A stretch of 64,000 nucleotides of DNA from Camelimonas fluminis (GCF_014656355.1 NZ_BNCG01000012.1:1-64000), one strand, 5' to 3'. Counted from the first letter of the stretch, positions 27,254 to 36,375 are shown. Made by a program: numbers and translations. The notes: generated by a model from the sequence alone, not told the origin.

Positions 27254-29631
27254 GTTGCTGTGCTCCCGGCGCTGATATCAATGCTGCATCCGGCGCACCG
27301 TCTCCGGACGAACTGCTTCACGCCGCCCGCAGCCTCGGCGACGGCGTCGCCCAGATTGAACTGTCCGTCCCGGCGATCCATTGCGGCGCCTGCATCCAGA
27401 AACTGGAGCAGGCGCTGTCGCGTCTCGACGGCGTCATCAGCGCCCGCGTCAATCTTTCCACCCGGCGCATCTCAATCCGTTTCAGGCAAAGCGCGCCGCC
27501 GCCGATCGTGGAAACCCTGACCGGGCTTGGCTATCCGCCACACCTGTTCGACGAGGCGGAGGGCAAGGACAGGACGTTGGCCGAACTGCTGCGCAGCGTC
27601 GCCGTATCCGGCTTCGCCTCGGGCAACATCATGCTGCTTTCGGTGTCGGTCTGGTCTGGCGCTGACGGCGCCACGCGCGACCTGTTCCACTGGATCTCGG
27701 CGCTGATCGCTTTTCCGACCCTGCTCTACGCCGGTCGCACCTTCTATCGTTCGGCGTGGCAGGCGCTGCGGGCCGGGCGCATGAACATGGACGTGCCCAT
27801 CGTCATCGGCGTGGCTCTGGCCTACGCCATGAGCATTTACGACACGCTCCACCATGGCCAGCACGCCTATTTTGATGCTGGCGTGACGCTGCTGTTTTTC
27901 CTGCTCATCGGGCGGACATTCGACCACCTGATGCGCGACCGGGCGCGCTCCGCCGTGCTCGGTCTGGCGCGCCTCGCCCCGCGCGGCGCGATCGTCCTCG
28001 CGCCAGACGGGAGCCGCGACTACAGGCCAGTCAACGAGATTGAAACAGGCGACCGGCTGCTCATCGCCGCGGGCGAGCGCATTCCGGTGGATGCGCGGGT
28101 CATTGGCGGCGCCTCCGATCTTGATTGCTCCCTGGTCAGTGGCGAAAGCCGGCCCCAGCCGGTCGGCCCGGCCTCCACGGTGCGGGCGGGCACGCTCAAT
28201 CTCACCGGCCCGCTGACGCTGGAAGCCTCAGCGCGCGCCACGGATTCATTCTTGGCCGAAATGGTGCGCATGATGGAAGCGGCCGAAGGCGGACGCACGC
28301 GCTACCGGCGGATCGCCGACCGGGTGTCGGCGTTCTATGCGCCTGTCGTCCACCTGACGGCGCTTGTCGCCTTCATCGTCTGGCTGGTCATGGGCGGCGA
28401 CTGGCACCAGGCGCTTACGATCGCCATCGCCGTGCTCATCATCACCTGCCCCTGCGCGCTCGGCCTTGCCGTGCCCATCGTCCAGGTTGTCGCCGCCCGC
28501 CGCCTGATTGAGCGCGGCGTCATGGTGCGCGACGGCTCGGCCATGGAGCGCCTGACCGAAATTGATGCGGTGGCGTTCGACAAGACCGGCACGCTGACCA
28601 TGGGGCAGCCGCGGCTGGTCAACGCCCCGGACATCGCCCCGGACATGCTCCTGATTGCGGCGGCGCTCGGCGGCCAGTCGCGCCATCCGCTTTCACAGGC
28701 CATCGCCAGACATGCCGCCGCTGGCGACGCCGGCAGCGATGCGCCGCCGGTCAGCTTCGACGCTGTAACGGAAGTTCCCGGCTTTGGCATTGAAGGCTGG
28801 CGCGACGGCTCCCTCTGGCGGCTGGGCCGGCCTGGCTGGGCGCTTGGTCAGGAAACAGTTGACCAGGAAACGGTTGGCCAGGCGACTTTTGGCCAGGCAA
28901 CTTTTGGTCAAGCCACTTTTGACAACGACAAAGACGCGGCCGGCGCAGCGTGGTTTGCCTCGGGATCCGGCGCGATGCTGGCGCGGGATGGCCGCGAATG
29001 CGCCCGGTTCGCCTTCGAGGACACGGTGCGACCTGGGGCGGCGGCGGCGATCCAGGCGCTGCAGCGGACCGGAAAGTCTGTCGAAATCCTGTCGGGCGAC
29101 ACTGAAGCCGCCTGTCGTGACATCGCAGGCCGTCTGGACGTCCAGCAATACGCCGCCGGGTTGCTGCCATCCGGAAAAGTGGCGCGCATCAATGCGATGA
29201 CCCAGGCCGGGCGCAAGATGCTGATGGTGGGCGACGGCCTGAATGACGCGCCGGCGCTCAGCGCCGCTTATGCGTCGATGGCCCCCGCCACGGCCGCGGA
29301 TGTCGGCCGCAATATCGCCGATCTGGTCTTCCTGCGCGACAGCCTGGAGGCCGTGCCATTCGTAATTGACGTTTCGGAGCAGGCCGGCAAGTTGATCCGG
29401 CAGAATATTGCGCTCGCCCTCGTCTATAATATCATTGCGGTGCCCATTGCCTTTCTGGGCCTTGTCACGCCGCTGATCGCCGCAGTCGCCATGTCCGGCT
29501 CGTCGATCCTGGTCATCGCCAATGCGTTGCGGCTGCTTCGCTCAGGCGAGAGGTCTCCCACCGCGAAGCCTGACCGGGTTCCGGTTGTTGGCCACTATCC
29601 GGGTCGCTATTCGGAAGGAGGCGCCACATGA
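27250..29631 (+). CDS. ccoI: copper-exporting P1B-type ATPase of cbb3 assembly
   Basis: Supplies copper for the CcoN binuclear centre; 793 residues. An N-terminal heavy-metal-binding domain carries C45 and C48 (IHCGACIQKLE); the ion path motif is C400-P-C402; the phosphorylated aspartate is D444 in DKTGT; GDGLNDAPAL closes the P domain. Residues 533-557 in the nucleotide-binding domain are a tandem pentad repeat (GQETV, DQETV, then three GQATF), an insertion not expected in the family. Four-nucleotide overlaps join it to ccoH and ccoS. Confidence 0.96.
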   Translation: MSCCAPGADINAASGAPSPDELLHAARSLGDGVAQIELSVPAIHCGACIQKLEQALSRLDGVISARVNLSTRRISIRFRQSAPPPIVETLTGLGYPPHLFDEAEGKDRTLAELLRSVAVSGFASGNIMLLSVSVWSGADGATRDLFHWISALIAFPTLLYAGRTFYRSAWQALRAGRMNMDVPIVIGVALAYAMSIYDTLHHGQHAYFDAGVTLLFFLLIGRTFDHLMRDRARSAVLGLARLAPRGAIVLAPDGSRDYRPVNEIETGDRLLIAAGERIPVDARVIGGASDLDCSLVSGESRPQPVGPASTVRAGTLNLTGPLTLEASARATDSFLAEMVRMMEAAEGGRTRYRRIADRVSAFYAPVVHLTALVAFIVWLVMGGDWHQALTIAIAVLIITCPCALGLAVPIVQVVAARRLIERGVMVRDGSAMERLTEIDAVAFDKTGTLTMGQPRLVNAPDIAPDMLLIAAALGGQSRHPLSQAIARHAAAGDAGSDAPPVSFDAVTEVPGFGIEGWRDGSLWRLGRPGWALGQETVDQETVGQATFGQATFGQATFDNDKDAAGAAWFASGSGAMLARDGRECARFAFEDTVRPGAAAAIQALQRTGKSVEILSGDTEAACRDIAGRLDVQQYAAGLLPSGKVARINAMTQAGRKMLMVGDGLNDAPALSAAYASMAPATAADVGRNIADLVFLRDSLEAVPFVIDVSEQAGKLIRQNIALALVYNIIAVPIAFLGLVTPLIAAVAMSGSSILVIANALRLLRSGERSPTAKPDRVPVVGHYPGRYSEGGAT
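28846..28920 (+). repeat. 15-nt minisatellite inside ccoI
   Basis: Five in-frame units of 15 nt with consensus GGCCAGGCAACTTTT; the first two are diverged. They encode five pentads beginning (G/D)Q. The period is a multiple of three, so copy-number change would keep the frame. Confidence 0.9.
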
Positions 29632-29804
29632 GCGTCCTCGTCTATCTCATCCCCGCCGCCCTGCTCCTCGGCGGCGCCAGCCTCGCCGCATTCATGTGGG
29701 CGATGAAAAGCGGCCAGTATGAGGATCTGGACGGCGCTGGCGAGCGCATCCTGTTCGACGACGCTGGCCCGCTCGCCCCGAAGCACGGTGAAACCGCCAG
29801 GTAA
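29628..29804 (+). CDS. ccoS: cbb3-type oxidase assembly protein CcoS
   Basis: A 58-residue single-span membrane protein starting MSVLVYLIPAALLLGGASLA, followed by the family feature FMWAMKSGQYEDLDGAGERILF. CcoS is needed for haem and copper insertion into cbb3. The ATGA start overlaps the ccoI stop by 4 nt, with GGAGGCG upstream. It is the last gene of the cluster. Confidence 0.94.
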   Translation: MSVLVYLIPAALLLGGASLAAFMWAMKSGQYEDLDGAGERILFDDAGPLAPKHGETAR

Positions 29805-29863
29805 CGCCGCCTCCGGGAGAGCGCTGACCGTCTCCCCTTGGGTCGCGCCAGGCCCCGGCCTGA

Positions 29864-29980
29864 CGCGGCGTATTTCAGCAAAGCGACGCCAACGGCGACG
29901 GGATCGTCACCTATGGGGCGCACGCAGCGAGCGTGACGGCCGCCCTCAACCAGATGGACAGGAACGGCGCTGGAAATTAG
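29864..29980 (+). pseudogene. relic of an EF-hand calcium-binding protein
   Basis: An open stretch with no start codon (an in-frame TGA lies at 29861) encodes QQSDANGDGIVTYGA, a nearly complete EF-hand loop with Asp/Asn/Asp at positions 1, 3 and 5 and Gly at 6. The usual Glu at position 12 is Ala. About 17 residues later QMDRNGAGN resembles the start of a second loop. The frame ends at a TAG overlapping the stop of the convergent gene. It looks like the decayed 3' end of an EF-hand gene. Confidence 0.45.
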
Positions 29981-31317
29981 TCCCGCACCGTCAGCGCGAG
30001 CGGGCCGCCCGCTTCAAGGCGCACCCGCCCGCGGCCGATTCTCACCACCCGTATGGGCGCCTGCTTCTCATCAAGGCGCCGGCGCAGCAGCAGCAGCCGG
30101 GTTTCGAGGTTATCCTTTATTTCCGGCATCCTGGCGCCCGCCGCGAGGCGCATTTCGCGGTTGGTGAACTCGCTCCGCCCTTCGCCGAGACGCCATTCGA
30201 TCATCAGACGCAGCAACGCGCCCGCGACCCCCTTCACGATATAGACGCCATCCACGAACACGCTGTCATCGAACCGGTGACAGACAATGCGGATGTCCGT
30301 TTCCGTGGCGGCTGGCTCGGGCGTCGCCGTCGCGTGCCCGGCCTCGGCGGCGGCGGCCTCGCCTTCGCTTGCCCGCAAGGCGTTGGCGGCCTGCCCCGCC
30401 AGTATGTCGAGAGCCGCCGCGTCTTCTTCGGAAAAGGCCAGCCGCTCCGTGCTCTCGATGAAGAGCACGCCAGCCACGACGCCGCGGGTGACCATCGGAA
30501 CCGCGATCTGGCTCATGGCCATTGGCAACTGCGGGAAAACAACGGTGCGCGTGGTGTTTTCCGTTGCTCCCGCCTCAAGTCCGATGGCTTCGCCGAAGCG
30601 GCGCACCCGGCTCATATCGCTGACCTTGATCGTCTGCCCGCTGGCCGCCGCCGCGCCTATCATCCCCCCGGCGCTGACGATTTCGGAACCCAGTCCGGAG
30701 TTCTCATAACCAATGCTGCCGGTCGTGATCAGGCTCTGACGATGACTGTCATGAATGAGGACGAGCGCATTGGCGTATCCGAGCACCTGCTGAACGCCGC
30801 AGAGCAGGCTGTCGATGATGGCGCCCGCCTCGGCCTGTCGCCCGATGGCCCGGATCGCGTCGGCGAGAGCCGGAAGGTCAACAGGCGCCCGACGCGGCGC
30901 CGGGGCTGTGGCGGCCACAGGAGACGGGACCTTTTCGATCCCGCGCACCCGGAAGACATCCGCGCTTCTGAGCCGCATGACGTCCGACATGCCGACCTGC
31001 GCGCTGCTTGCCGCAAGTTGCCCGGCAATCCGGTCGAATAGCGGGCCGGCGTCAATGGAACGCACGAAGCTGATGTCGAGCAGGAACTGGTCGCCCGTGA
31101 GCCCGTCGACGAGCATCAGGGTGACTTTGGGATTGGCGCGCACGTTCGCCGCGGTCTTCGCAAAAAACTGGTTCGAAAGCGCCACATGCTCGCCGTCGAC
31201 CCGCACCACGTGGGAAAGATAGGAGATGTTGGGCGCGCCGTCCGCCGAGGCCGTGGCGATGATGGAAGGGATAACCCCTTCAAAGCAGGCGGAGAGGTCG
31301 GAAAGACGCAGGCTCAT
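29977..31317 (-). CDS. split-barrel (PPOX-like) plus GAF plus winged-helix sensory protein
   Basis: A 446-residue soluble multidomain protein. Residues about 1-130 are a pyridoxamine-phosphate-oxidase-like split barrel (IPSIIATASADGAPNISYLS). Residues about 155-320 form a GAF domain (GVVAGVLFIESTERLAFSEED). The C-terminal 100 residues look like an OmpR-type winged helix ending IRVVRIGRGRVRLEAGG. It may sense flavin, haem or a small ligand and control transcription, but this is inference. Its start overlaps the stop of the 161-residue split-barrel gene by 4 nt, so both act together. Confidence 0.78.
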   Translation of the reverse strand: MSLRLSDLSACFEGVIPSIIATASADGAPNISYLSHVVRVDGEHVALSNQFFAKTAANVRANPKVTLMLVDGLTGDQFLLDISFVRSIDAGPLFDRIAGQLAASSAQVGMSDVMRLRSADVFRVRGIEKVPSPVAATAPAPRRAPVDLPALADAIRAIGRQAEAGAIIDSLLCGVQQVLGYANALVLIHDSHRQSLITTGSIGYENSGLGSEIVSAGGMIGAAAASGQTIKVSDMSRVRRFGEAIGLEAGATENTTRTVVFPQLPMAMSQIAVPMVTRGVVAGVLFIESTERLAFSEEDAAALDILAGQAANALRASEGEAAAAEAGHATATPEPAATETDIRIVCHRFDDSVFVDGVYIVKGVAGALLRLMIEWRLGEGRSEFTNREMRLAAGARMPEIKDNLETRLLLLRRRLDEKQAPIRVVRIGRGRVRLEAGGPLALTVRD

Positions 31318-31799
31318 CGAACCTCAGCGCCCGTCATCATGCCGGCGTGGGGACCAGGCGTCTGGATATAGATTTCCTGAATGGAAAGCCGGGCGAGCCG
31401 CGCGCCTTGCGCCGTCAGCCACGGAGCGATGACATGCGGGGCCACGCCGAGGCGTTGTAGTTCATCGGTTGCGGCGGTTATGAACCTGGCGGCGTGGTCA
31501 GCGTTTGGGACTTCCGTCTCGCTCAGATCAGCGCGCCCCTTGAGCTGGAAGCTGACATAATCGGCCGGGCTGACGAACGTGACGGCGAGCCGCCCGGTCT
31601 GACGGATATCGGAGACGAGGCGCGGCCACTGCCAGCCCGAAAAGATCAGATCAATCGTCGTGCGATCTTCCAGCACGTTAAAGCCGACGCCGCGCCCGGC
31701 AGAGGGGCGCCCGGTTTGATCGACCCCGGCAATAATGCACATCAATGGTCGCCGCAGAAATTCCAGAAGCCTGTCGTCGAGCCGCATCGTCATTGTCAT
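31314..31799 (-). CDS. pyridoxamine 5'-phosphate oxidase family (split-barrel) protein
   Basis: A 161-residue split-barrel flavin-binding-type protein. LLEFLRRPLMCIIAGVDQTGRPSAGRGVGF is the fold opening (shown in part by positions 10-39), followed by LVSDIRQTGRLAVTFVSP. Family members bind FMN, F420 or haem. It overlaps by 4 nt the gene that encodes PPOX, GAF and winged-helix domains. Two nested ATGs (31799, 31793) are possible starts. The substrate is unknown. Confidence 0.82.
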   Translation of the reverse strand: MTMTMRLDDRLLEFLRRPLMCIIAGVDQTGRPSAGRGVGFNVLEDRTTIDLIFSGWQWPRLVSDIRQTGRLAVTFVSPADYVSFQLKGRADLSETEVPNADHAARFITAATDELQRLGVAPHVIAPWLTAQGARLARLSIQEIYIQTPGPHAGMMTGAEVR

Positions 31800-32070
31800 C
31801 GCCAGTTCTCAGGCTTGCCCGACAAACTTTTAGGATATCCAGCGCGTCTTGCACATTCATTTAGGAATGGCCGCCCGCCAGATGCGCTATAACGATCCTG
31901 CCCCCCTGGACCGGAATGCGCCCCACGCCCCGGTCTGGCGGATACGGTCGAGCACAGCGCGTCCGCCATAGCGCGCCGGCTGTCGCGACGCGGCCTGATC
32001 TGGCTGCGGGCCGTCCGGAACCAACAACGTCCCTGAACTGGATAACGGTCTGCCGCAAGGAGACCGAAGG

Positions 32071-32916
32071 GTGACCCTTATGCTCGCGACGGAAACGCCC
32101 ATGTCCCTGACGGCCTCTCAACTCGCCGCCTATCTTGCACGGATCGGCCTTGAGGCCCCCGCCTCCCCTGACCTTCCCAGCCTGACGGCCTTGCACCAGG
32201 CCCACCTGATGGCCTTCACCTGGGAGGCGCTCGACGCCTTCATGGGGTGGCCGTCCACCATCACCCCGGCGGACGCCTTCGCCAAAATGGTTGAAGGGAA
32301 GCGCGGCGGCTGGTGCTACGAGATGAATGGTCTGTTTGGCGCGGCGTTGACGGCGCTCGGTTTCCAGGTCACCCGCCTCTGTGGCGGCGTTGACCGGGAG
32401 AAGCTTGGCGATCTCGCCATCGGCAACCACCTGACGTTGCGCGTTGATCTGGACCGCCCCTACCTTGCGGAAGTCGGCGTTGGGGACGCCATTGTCAGGC
32501 CAACGCCGCTGACCATCGGGCCGTTCAGCCAGCGCAACTTTGATTTTTCAATCACGCCCGCCGGGGACGGCTGGCTACGCTTCAGGAACCACGCGCGGGG
32601 CGCTGCCCCAAGCTTTGATTTCCGGCCTGATTATAGCGACGAGGCCGCAATGGCGGCGACGCATGGCTGGTTGACGCAGGACCCGGGCTCGCCGTTCACC
32701 GGCGCCCTGGTGATGTTCAGGCACACGGGCGATGGCTATATCGCCCTGCAGAACGACGCCCTGCGCCATGTCGCCGCGAGCAGCATTCGCGAGCAGCGCA
32801 TCGGCGGCGCCGACCATCTCGCTGAAACACTGTCGACAGTTTTCCAGCTGGAAGTTCCCGAGCCAGGACGGATCTGGGACAGGTTGCAGGACGTGACCCG
32901 GGACAGGGCCGCCTGA
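32071..32916 (+). CDS. nat: arylamine N-acetyltransferase
   Basis: Cytosolic enzyme transferring acetyl from acetyl-CoA to arylamines and hydrazines, 281 residues. The Cys-His-Asp triad is C82 (RGGWCYEMN), H120 (IGNHLTLRV) and D139 (VGVGD), all in family context. GTG 32071 follows AAGGAG at 8 nt; ATG 32080 and ATG 32101 are alternatives. It is monocistronic, with a hairpin at 32932. Confidence 0.93.
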   Translation: MTLMLATETPMSLTASQLAAYLARIGLEAPASPDLPSLTALHQAHLMAFTWEALDAFMGWPSTITPADAFAKMVEGKRGGWCYEMNGLFGAALTALGFQVTRLCGGVDREKLGDLAIGNHLTLRVDLDRPYLAEVGVGDAIVRPTPLTIGPFSQRNFDFSITPAGDGWLRFRNHARGAAPSFDFRPDYSDEAAMAATHGWLTQDPGSPFTGALVMFRHTGDGYIALQNDALRHVAASSIREQRIGGADHLAETLSTVFQLEVPEPGRIWDRLQDVTRDRAA

Positions 32917-32931
32917 GCAGGCGTCGCGCTT

Positions 32932-32952
32932 GTGGGCGCCAACCGCGCCCAC
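32932..32952 (+). terminator. short GC-rich hairpin after nat
   Basis: GTGGGCGC pairs with GCGCCCAC across a 5-nt loop, 15 nt after the stop codon. No U-tract is present. Confidence 0.5.
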
Positions 32953-33091
32953 CCATAACGACCGCGGCCGCTGGCTGGCGGCGTTATGCACCGGCGCCAA
33001 TCAAAGCAGAAAATGCATTGCGGCGGGCTGTCCTGACCAGCGGATATTTTCATATCGCCAGCATTGGCGCCGCCGCAATACAGCTTTGATC

Positions 33092-33150
33092 TGACCTGAC
33101 GACCATTCAGGTGGCGTGTAACATCCGCCACGGGGCGTCGTCAGGTCAGC
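33092..33150. other. nested inverted repeat (possible cruciform or structured RNA)
   Basis: Outer arms CTGACCTGACGAC and GTCGTCAGGTCAG (13 bp, perfect) enclose an inner hairpin GTGGCG/CGCCAC with a 9-nt loop. It lies just beyond the 3' end of the His-rich gene. CGACCTGACGACC recurs near 33770. Confidence 0.6.
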
Positions 33151-33200
33151 ATGGTTCGGCACCCTTTCGCAACGTTACAAGGCGTCGACCCAGGGAAAAA

Positions 33201-33530
33201 TTACCGGCAAACCCGGACATGCCGGAAGACCGGCCGACCGAAGCGGTCGCGCACCGGGTGGCCAAACCGGTTGCGAACAACCACACGCCGTGTGGTGCAA
33301 TGGCGCCGCACGTGATGGTGGCGCGGATGCCTCACATGCGGATGCGCATGGTGCGGCGGGCGCGGCCTGGCGTGGGGCGGACGATGTTGAGGCGGGCGAT
33401 GTTGGGCCAGCTCGATATCCGAAGCCGCTGCGAGGGGAGCTGGAGTCAGGGGCGCCGCGCTTGCGCCCAGCGCGATGCACGATCCGCACAGAATGCCCGC
33501 GGCAAAGAGGGTCAGGCGTTTCATCATCAT
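33201..33530 (-). CDS. small secreted His/Pro/Arg-rich protein
   Basis: A 109-residue protein with a signal peptide (MMMKRLTLFAAGILCGS, cleavage near ASA). The mature part is dominated by HRPPQHRPPHARPRPPHH-like runs with more than a dozen histidines, ending in a VVVRNRFGHPVRDRFG tail with two cysteines (C78, C108). Similar small basic secreted proteins are common in Hyphomicrobiales, without known function. The His clusters suggest metal binding. ATG 33530 has GGAG 6 nt upstream. Confidence 0.65.
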   Translation of the reverse strand: MMMKRLTLFAAGILCGSCIALGASAAPLTPAPLAAASDIELAQHRPPQHRPPHARPRPPHHAHPHVRHPRHHHVRRHCTTRRVVVRNRFGHPVRDRFGRPVFRHVRVCR

Positions 33531-33802
33531 TCTCCACTCCTTCTGATTTGGGAATCTGAGTGTAGCACCCTGCGGCGCGGACGACCGAACGCGCAGCCCG
33601 GCGATGTCGGCCGGGCCCAGGGTAGAACATTGGAGAACCTCATGCTGGCGCCCGGACGCCGCCAGGCTTCACCGGAAACGCAACAGGCCGGCAGGAGCGG
33701 GTTCCAGCATGGCCGCAACCATGGCGCATCAGGGAACGTTACCGCAAAGATATGACAATATTCCGTTCGACCTGACGACCTGCTCCGCCTGAGGCCGCTC
33801 CG

Positions 33803-35599
33803 TCATCCATGCTCGGCGATCACAGCCAGGAAAGCGGCGCCGTAGCGCTCCAGCTTCGCTTCGCCGACGCCCGGCGCCTTCGCCATCTCGGCGGGCGATG
33901 TCGGCCGCGCCGACACCAGCTCGATCAGGGTCCTGTCGTGGAAAATCACGTAAGGCGGCGTGCTTTGCGCGCGCGCGATTTCGGCGCGTTTGCGCCGTAG
34001 CGCCTGGAACAGTTCCTGATCCACATCGGCGACGGCGGACCTGGCCGCGCCAGACGCCGCCTTGGGACGTCTGGCCCGGGGCGGCGCTGGCGCGCGCAGC
34101 ATCAGGGCCGGCCGTTCACGCAGGAAATCGCGGCCGGCGGGCGCGATCGACAGACCGCCATGGCCCGAAAGGTCGACGTCAACCAGTCGTAGCGCGATCA
34201 ACTGGCGCAGGATGGCCCGCCAGGTGCGGTTATCGTGCTCGGCGCCGATGCCGAAGGTGGAGATGCGGTCGTGACCGAGCCTGGCGATGCGTTCATTGTC
34301 GACGCCGAGGAGCACGTCGACAATGTAGGCCTGCCCAAAGCGCTCGCCAGTGCGATAGATGCACGACAGCGCCTTTTGCGCCGCGATAGCCCCGTCAAAC
34401 AGCTCAGGCGGCTCGGCGCAGGTGTCGCAATTGCCGCATGGCGCGCCATGGTCGCCGAAATACGACAGCAGCACCTGTCGGCGACAGCCGGCCGTTTCGG
34501 CCAGTCCCAGCAGCGCATCAAGTTTCTGGCGCTCCATGCGCTTGCGCGGCTCGGGCGCCTCGGAATCCTCGATGAAGCGGCTGCGAAGCGCAATGTCCTC
34601 GTAGCCATAGAGCATCAGGGCGTCGGACGGCAGGCCATCGCGGCCGGCGCGGCCAGTTTCCTGGTAGTAGGCCTCGATGCTGCCCGGCAGATCGATATGG
34701 GCGACGAAGCGGACGTCCGGCTTGTCGATGCCCATGCCGAAGGCCACGGTCGCCACCATAATGACGGCGTCGCCATACTGGAAGCGCAACTGGTTCGCCT
34801 CGCGCGCCGTCTTGTCCATGCCCGCGTGATAGGCGAGCGCATCGTAACCGAGGCTCTGCAGCCAGGCGGCGGTTTCCTCGGTTTTACGCTTTGACAGGCA
34901 GTAGACGATGCCGCTTTCACCCTCGTGACGCTTGAGAAACGCCTTGAGCTGCGCGCGCGGATTGTCCTTTTCCTCAATGGCGTAGCGAATGTTGGGCCGG
35001 TCGAACCCGGCAATGAAGGCGTCGGTTTCGGCGATGGCGAGATGCGACAGAATTTCCGCGCGCGTCGGCGCGTCCGCCGTCGCCGTCAGCGCCATGCGCG
35101 GCGTATCGGCGAAACGCTGCGCGACCGCGTCAAGCTGACGGTACGACGGCCGGAAATCATGCCCCCACTGCGACAGGCAATGCGCCTCGTCGATGGCGAT
35201 AACGGACAGCTTCACGCTATCCAGCAGTTCCAGCACGTCAGGCCGCAGCAACGTTTCCGGCGCCACGTAAAGGAGATCGAGCCCGCCCGCGCGAATGTCG
35301 CGCCACAGCAGGCGCCGCTCCTCCCACGGCAGATCCGAGTTCAGCGCCGCCGCCCGCACCCCCGCCTGCCGCAGCGCCGTCACCTGATCAGCCATGAGCG
35401 CCAGCAACGGCGAAACCACCAGCCCCATGCCAGGCCGGACAAGCGCGGGGATCTGGTAGCAAAGCGATTTGCCGCCGCCCGTTGGCATCAGCACGAAGGC
35501 GTTATGACCCTCAATGACGTGGGCGACGATGTCCGCCTGCGGTCCCCTGAAGGCATCGTAGCCATACACGGTCTTGAGAATGTCGAGGGCGGCGGTCAT
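33803..35599 (-). CDS. recQ: ATP-dependent DNA helicase RecQ
   Basis: 3'-5' DNA helicase of the RecF pathway, 598 residues. Motif I MPTGGGKSLCYQIPAL, motif II DEAH in AIDEAHCLSQWGHDFRPSY, and motif VI QETGRAGRDG are all present. The RecQ-specific zinc-binding domain supplies CRRQ and CGNCDTC, and an HRDC domain ends the protein (VGEAKLERYGAAFL). ATG 35599 is chosen over the upstream TTG at 35608. Confidence 0.96.
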   Translation of the reverse strand: MTAALDILKTVYGYDAFRGPQADIVAHVIEGHNAFVLMPTGGGKSLCYQIPALVRPGMGLVVSPLLALMADQVTALRQAGVRAAALNSDLPWEERRLLWRDIRAGGLDLLYVAPETLLRPDVLELLDSVKLSVIAIDEAHCLSQWGHDFRPSYRQLDAVAQRFADTPRMALTATADAPTRAEILSHLAIAETDAFIAGFDRPNIRYAIEEKDNPRAQLKAFLKRHEGESGIVYCLSKRKTEETAAWLQSLGYDALAYHAGMDKTAREANQLRFQYGDAVIMVATVAFGMGIDKPDVRFVAHIDLPGSIEAYYQETGRAGRDGLPSDALMLYGYEDIALRSRFIEDSEAPEPRKRMERQKLDALLGLAETAGCRRQVLLSYFGDHGAPCGNCDTCAEPPELFDGAIAAQKALSCIYRTGERFGQAYIVDVLLGVDNERIARLGHDRISTFGIGAEHDNRTWRAILRQLIALRLVDVDLSGHGGLSIAPAGRDFLRERPALMLRAPAPPRARRPKAASGAARSAVADVDQELFQALRRKRAEIARAQSTPPYVIFHDRTLIELVSARPTSPAEMAKAPGVGEAKLERYGAAFLAVIAEHG

Positions 35600-35789
35600 C
35601 GGCTGCAACTTGGGGAATCACGAGAGTCCCTTCATAGCAGCTTCGCCGCGATGCATGCGGTTTTTGCCCGTTCGCCAGCGGCGCCCCCGTTCCCGCCCCA
35701 TTCACGGACTAGCGTTTCCCAGACAGAACCGGATGCGGCGGCCGAAGAAGCAGCCCGGCCGGCACAAGCCATGACAAAAGGAGGAGAGC

Positions 35790-36233
35790 ATGCCCGGCGT
35801 CGTCCGCTTGCACCGCGTCATCGCAACCAGCCCCGAAAAAGTGTATCGCGCATTTGTCGAACCGGACGCCATCGCCAGCTGGCTTCCGCCATTTGGCTTC
35901 CTCTGCACGGTCCATGAGCTTGACGCCAGGGTTGGCGGCGGTCACCGCATGTCATTCCGCAACTTCACCACGGGACATAGCCACGCCTTCAGCGGCTCCT
36001 ATCTGGAGCTCGTTCCGGGTCAACGTCTCGTCTACACGGACAAATTTGATGATCCGGGCCTGCCCGGCGAGATGACTGTCACCGTGGAGCTGAAAGCCGT
36101 ATCGGTCGGCGCTGAGGTCAATATTGAGCAACGGGGCGTTCCGGACATGATCCCGCTGGAGGCCTGTTATCTCGGCTGGCAGGAATCCCTGTACAAGCTC
36201 GCGCGGCTTGTGGAGCCCGAGATCAGCGAATAG
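35790..36233 (+). CDS. SRPBCC (AHSA1-type) domain protein
   Basis: A 147-residue START/SRPBCC-fold protein: LHRVIATSPEKVYRAFVEPDAIASWLPP is the family opening (residues 6-33 contain it), and LVYTDKFDDPGLPGEMTVTVEL the central sheet. Members bind hydrophobic ligands. A GGAGGAG site precedes ATG 35790. It is divergent from recQ; its role is unknown. Confidence 0.88.
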   Translation: MPGVVRLHRVIATSPEKVYRAFVEPDAIASWLPPFGFLCTVHELDARVGGGHRMSFRNFTTGHSHAFSGSYLELVPGQRLVYTDKFDDPGLPGEMTVTVELKAVSVGAEVNIEQRGVPDMIPLEACYLGWQESLYKLARLVEPEISE

Positions 36234-36235
36234 CG

Positions 36236-36265
36236 CATTCCGGTGAAAACCGGTTCACCGGAATG
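36236..36265 (+). terminator. hairpin directly after the SRPBCC gene
   Basis: CATTCCGGTGAA pairs with TTCACCGGAATG around AACCGG, beginning 3 nt after the stop codon. It may be a terminator or an extragenic palindrome. Confidence 0.6.
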
Positions 36266-36375
36266 TGGACTCCGCATTTCGCGAAAATGCTCCAGGCGAA
36301 ACTCCGCGAAACCGGTCAAAACTGCGCGACGACGCGCCACCGCGCCCACAAAACGCTGCGTCAGCCTGGCGAAGC

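Noticed and set aside
31861-32430. A minus-strand frame overlapping the start of the N-acetyltransferase
   Set aside because: The plus-strand protein has a complete Cys-His-Asp triad and a good ribosome site. The antisense product resembles nothing.
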